A stretch of 64,000 bases of DNA. Origin: Leptoclinus maculatus (Eukaryota; Chordata; Actinopteri; Perciformes; Stichaeidae). The notes below the pieces were generated by a model. That model saw nothing but the letters and a program-made list of their open reading frames with translations, searched no databases and had not been told where the DNA came from. Position numbers and translations under genes: made by a program. This document shows, one piece after another, positions 59,998 through 64,000 of this stretch. Location: positions 15,999,813-16,063,812 of the forward strand of contig JAVDOI010000003.1 of NCBI GenBank assembly GCA_032191485.1. The letters are read 5' to 3'. Positions within the stretch are counted from its first letter, which is position 1. Each line of letters opens with the position of its first letter.

Positions 59998-60937
59998 GTG
60001 GGTATTTTGTCACCCTACGGTGTGTAATATCTATTAGACAGTAGTCAGCCCTGTTAACATGAGCAGGTTAACTATGGCTAACAGGAGCTAGCCTATGTTT
60101 CATGTTAAGATTTGGTGAATTAGCATTCATGCTGTTGTTTTACCGTTGTCATAACGGAAACTATTCCATCAGCCATCTAGTACGTGTCCACAGAATCCTC
60201 ACCATTGTTTGTCTTAAGTTATAGGGTTGTCACTTATTTGCATGTCACGCTGGGGTTAAATAATTATTTACGAAGCAACATGCTAACCGAAGGGATTATT
60301 ATTTACAGACACAAACGTGACACATCTAGTGTCGGCCCTGTTTGTGTAATTGAAGCACTTATTTTAACGTTAACTCGTGTTGTCTTTCTGGTTTAAATCG
60401 TTATTGTCATGGTTGTTGGTGCCAGTGGATATATTGCATTTCTTTCCCCACCTGTGTGCAAATAATATGCATACACAACACATATCAGCCGCCCAAAACC
60501 TGCCTGTGAGGGCTCCTTGAAAGTGGTTGGACACTCACACAGTGAGTTTCTATAGAAGAGTCCAGAAAACCAGATGGTGCAATTCTCCAGCCTGTTAGAT
60601 ATTGCCCAGTAATTTACATTATTTGTTGTTCTGCCATTCAGGCTGTCTGCTTGTCAAAGGATATCAAAAGGTTATGTAAGGATTTTTTTGGAAATTTGGT
60701 AGATATTGAGACACTTCATTATATACACACATACTTACTACGTGAATAAATCATATCAATTTCTCATATGAGTGATAGGGACAATGTTTTTGGATATCAC
60801 AGCAAGTTAGAGAGTTGGCCAGTTCTGGAGGAGCTTATTTTTCTCTCCAAGTAGACCTGCACTTAGTATTTGCAATTCATTTTGCAGCATTATCTTTAAC
60901 ATTCTTCCCCTCACTCTCTTTTGTTCTATGTCTCTGT

Positions 60938-60939
<2 letters not shown>

Positions 60940-61017
<78 letters not shown>
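60940..61017. repeat. (CA)n microsatellite, longest in window
   Basis: About 39 uninterrupted AC/CA units. It is the longest pure dinucleotide run here and lies in the inferred intron 1 of lclat1. Confidence 0.98.
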
Positions 61018-61018
<1 letters not shown>

Positions 61019-62960
61019 ACTCAAGCTCATTGTTTAGCCCAGACATGCTTGACCTCTTCACTCTGCTCTTCTCTGTTGGGATGTCTGGTCTTGGCTTAAA
61101 GTAAGGAATGCAAAATGATTGTCTGAGAAGTCAGACTTGGAGTATGCGTTGCATTGCGTGTGGTGGTGGTGGTGTGTTTGGGCAAGTGCTTTCAGGATCA
61201 TTGCGATCTTGATTTTAAATAAATGTTAAACCAGCCCCAATGGATGGGACTATAATCAAACCACAAGTGGTACTTGTTTGGAGTATGGAAACAAAAAGTG
61301 TTTCCGTGGATGCCTTAAAATACATGGTGTTATGTCCCAGGTGTCCACGCCGAGTGGAAGAAAAACATGTTTATTTAACGCCTAAATGTTCATAGTTCCA
61401 TTCACTTTTCACATCACTGGCTGCAGGTGTGTCGTGCCTCTTTTGCTGTATGTATGAATAGGCTTGTCGGCTTGTTCCAGGAGCCACCCAAGGGTGTGTT
61501 TTTTGTGTGTGTGTGGGGACACGGCCTAATTGTGCCGAGCGAGCGTGTTTTCTCACCTCTCTCGTGCCTCACAATTTTTCCGTTGTTAAAACCAGTAACC
61601 CATAAACCCTTATTGCCAGCATAATCATGCGCACAAAACACACGTGCATCTTTTGAAATGCACCTTCAGCCACTTTGGTTGCCGCTGTGAGACTTGCTGT
61701 GTCATGGTGTAGACGAGGGCGAGGTGATGGGAGTGTTGGGGGCAGGTAGTTCAAACTAACGGCTTCATAGCAATAATTGAAGTGGAAAGTGTGAACCGCA
61801 GGTCATATATAAGGGAAGCAAACACCTGCTGGATGACAATGGCTCCCTGTAGCACCAGCTCAGACTCCCTGCGTCAGCAAGGCCAGGGCTCAATCAAATT
61901 AAGACTCGCTGTACTTCCACTTTTAACCTTTTTATCTCCGAGGACGTTCTAATGTCATGAGTTAATGTCATTGTGTGGTTTGAAAAAAAAAGTTGCGTTA
62001 TTTTCTCAACATGCATGCCATTGTCAGCAATATTCTGCTTCTTATTTAATTACACAAACTAGATCCAACTTGCATAAATGGACACTTTTTTGTTTGTTTT
62101 TCAGTTTAGTTACTCAGCCCTTCATTACAGGTGTCTCAGCATGTAGCAAGTGCAGCACATCAAATCATTTAACATTAATTGACTTCCTCGAGGGCAATTT
62201 GACTTGGTTCCTTAGACTGTTATTCATCCACTAGCCCCAGTTTTTAACATTTTGGTTTGACTACATGAAAATAGTATTTTTGGGCACTTAAGTCGACTTT
62301 GTGTTGAGGCTATTTGGACTTTTTTTTCAAAGGTTGTGCACACCAACAACGGTGTTTTAAATGATTCTGGTAACTGGACTTCACAGGTTTGGTGGGGCCA
62401 CACGAGGAATTTCACCAGCTCACCAGAGTCTATGCACTAATGAGGTACAACTAAACAGGTGCAACAAAATGAGCGAGAGAGAGAGGGACACTAGCCAAGC
62501 ACACAGTCCTGAGGAGAGGTCTAATTAGGCTAAACAAGTGGAAACACCTGTGTACCACACGTAGGACATGTTCCATTACCATTGGAAACTGAAGTGGTCA
62601 CCACTGACCAAGGGACTCCCATTGCCATGTCCAGATGAGCCACTTTAAACTTATCTGGTATGTCATGGACAACTGAAGATCTTGTTACCTGGGTTTGGAT
62701 TTCAGAAGGCTCATTACAGGCTCAGTTCACTTCCCTCTGGGATCTAATGACCGTGAGGTGCTTCTGCCATGTCGCAGCTACTGTTGAGATCATGCTTAAC
62801 TATTCTTAGTTCATTCTACTTAAATGGTTTCAATTTACGTTCAATCTAGAGCGTCAGTAAGCTGTCTTAACGTGGCCTAGTATTGCCTACACCTGTGTGA
62901 ATCATGAGGATGATTATCACACCAAGAGATGAAATCAAAGCTTATCATTTCAATTCAACC

Positions 62961-62980
62961 TTTTTTTTTTTTTTTTTTTT
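62961..62980. repeat. T20 homopolymer
   Basis: Twenty consecutive T. It may be the A-tail of a minus-strand retroposed sequence, but no body is recognisable. Confidence 0.9.
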
Positions 62981-63666
62981 ATTAATTCCACTCATAATAT
63001 CAGGGTAGATGGCGCTCAGAGATAACCGTCATAGCGTCTGGTGCATTCAATGTATTTAGAAAGTTATTTATGGGAAAACATCTAATATTGTCCCGCTTTT
63101 TTATCTGCATTATTGCCTACAATGGCCGAGTAACCCGCAGACATTGAAGGGATAGCCACCACGGTGTAGCAAACTAGTCCAGTTACACCTAAAAGTTATT
63201 AAAAAAGATTATACATGGATATAGCTGGGATATATTTTATTTTAGGAATGTGAGAAAATGTTCCTCAAAGTTTAAATGCCACTGAACAGACGTAACAACA
63301 TCATTTGGAAGCCACAGCCACACTTGATTTACTGACCATGCAGCCAGTGTTTGTCACCCTCAGTCGGAGAGGTTCCCCTATTTACATTCCACACTCGGTA
63401 TGTCTGCCCTAGACGTTCCACTGTTTGTGGGGAATGATACCAGAGGAACAACAGAACAGCATTCTTTGCTATTGATGAGACTCTTGATAGTCCAATGTGT
63501 GTCATGTTACAGAGCTGCTCCCCTTCAGCTACTTTCCACAGTGGAAATCCAAGTCAGGAATGAATTCCATGAATGTCATCATTTCTTTTTTTTTTTACAT
63601 AGTCAACTGATGACTTGCTGGTGAGCTTCTATCCAGGTTAATCTCGTCTCCTTCCTCTCCCCACAG

Positions 63667-63834
63667 ATGGCTGTGTCGGTGCGAGGCCTGTACTTTGTGG
63701 TGACCCTGTTTTTGGGTAGTTTGTTTGGAAGCGTCTTCATGCTGGGCCCAGTTTTGCCTCTCATGCTGCTGTCCCCCGCTTGGTACCGCTGGATCACCGA
63801 TCGCATCGTCGCTACCTGGCTCACCCTGCCTGTG
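63667..63834 (+). CDS. lclat1: LCLAT1 first coding exon (partial gene)
   Basis: The exon encodes 56 residues, from Met1 to a Val before donor GTGTGT at 63835. LCLAT1 (lysocardiolipin acyltransferase 1, also called AGPAT8 or ALCAT1) reacylates lysocardiolipin and lysophosphatidylinositol in ER or mitochondria-associated membranes. The residues RGLYFVVTLFLGSLFGSVFM, LGPVLPLMLLSPAWYRWITD and RIVATWLTLPV match the human N-terminus (KGIYFILTLFWGSFFGSIFM and so on to WYRWINNRLVATWLTLPV). Residues about 8-35 form a hydrophobic membrane segment. The start is the ATG that abuts the acceptor CCACAG, equivalent to the start of the shorter 376-residue human isoform. The exon ends in phase 0, where the human protein continues ALLETMFG. 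The catalytic HX4D motif lies in later exons beyond the window. Confidence 0.95.
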
Positions 63835-64000
63835 GTGTGTACGCCTGCTTATTCTTTACTTAGCCCACTAATGTGCGGGCCAGATGGTCCTAAGTTGCCC
63901 GTGTTTGACACACACACTCATGGTCGTCTGTTTCATCTCGGTTGTTATTTTTGCCGCCTTATGTAACCACATTTAAATTTTTATCAGACGTACACGTCAT
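63835..64000 (+). other. lclat1: Start of lclat1 intron 2
   Basis: Intronic sequence after donor GTGTGT. The frame stays open to a TAA at about 63964, but its residues after Val56 do not match LCLAT1, so they are read-through. The window ends inside the intron. Confidence 0.85.

Larger units (their letters stand above)
59998..63666 (+). other. lclat1: lclat1 intron 1 (inferred)
   Basis: About 3.7 kb lies between the inferred first exon and the acceptor CTCTCCCCACAG at 63666. It contains a long (CA)n at 60940-61017, a T-run at 62961-62980 and no credible internal exon. The left boundary depends on the first-exon inference. Confidence 0.5.

Overview
This is a vertebrate window, almost certainly from a teleost fish and probably a percomorph. 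Three things point there: dense dinucleotide microsatellites, several interspersed repeats I recognise as typical of spiny-rayed fishes, and a compact LBH-LCLAT1 gene pair in the same order and orientation as on human chromosome 2p23. No prokaryotic or viral gene organisation is present. Almost all open reading frames are chance frames through intergenic or intronic DNA.

Layout. Bases 1 to about 43,740 hold no gene I can support. This is upstream flank of lbh, made of unique AT-rich sequence, microsatellites, homopolymer runs and scattered repeats. The main repeats are an inverted-repeat element at 16981-17575, a possible retroelement relic at 17740-18075, fish dispersed repeats near 21.3, 26.9, 28.3, 35.8 and 41.2 kb, and a MITE-like palindrome at 42897-43206. 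Bases 43,740-53,445 carry lbh on the + strand: promoter, three coding exons (44134-44162, 48782-48884, 51535-51771) and a long 3'UTR ending at an AATAAA at 53422. Bases 53,446-59,690 are intergenic, with more repeats. From about 59,700 the next gene, lclat1, begins on the + strand, with a GCTA-rich promoter or leader, a probable noncoding first exon ending at 59997, a 3.7-kb intron and a first coding exon at 63667-63834. The rest of lclat1 lies beyond the window.

The joined lbh exons encode 122 residues, against 105 in human LBH. The core is strongly conserved, but the C-terminal tail holds a glutamate-then-glutamine homopolymer run. The two genes are not known to work together: LBH is a small nuclear transcriptional cofactor linked to WNT signalling and limb/heart development, and LCLAT1 is a membrane acyltransferase that remodels cardiolipin and phosphatidylinositol. 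Their linkage is conserved synteny.

I found no previously undescribed gene system. The points most worth a second look are the lbh coding repeat, its very short first coding exon and two possible start codons, a tandem repeat in its 3'UTR, the element with an internal 21-bp minisatellite just upstream of its promoter, a 77-nt foldback at 25055, a perfect 20-bp palindrome at 55504, and paired homeodomain-type half sites at 3097-3120.
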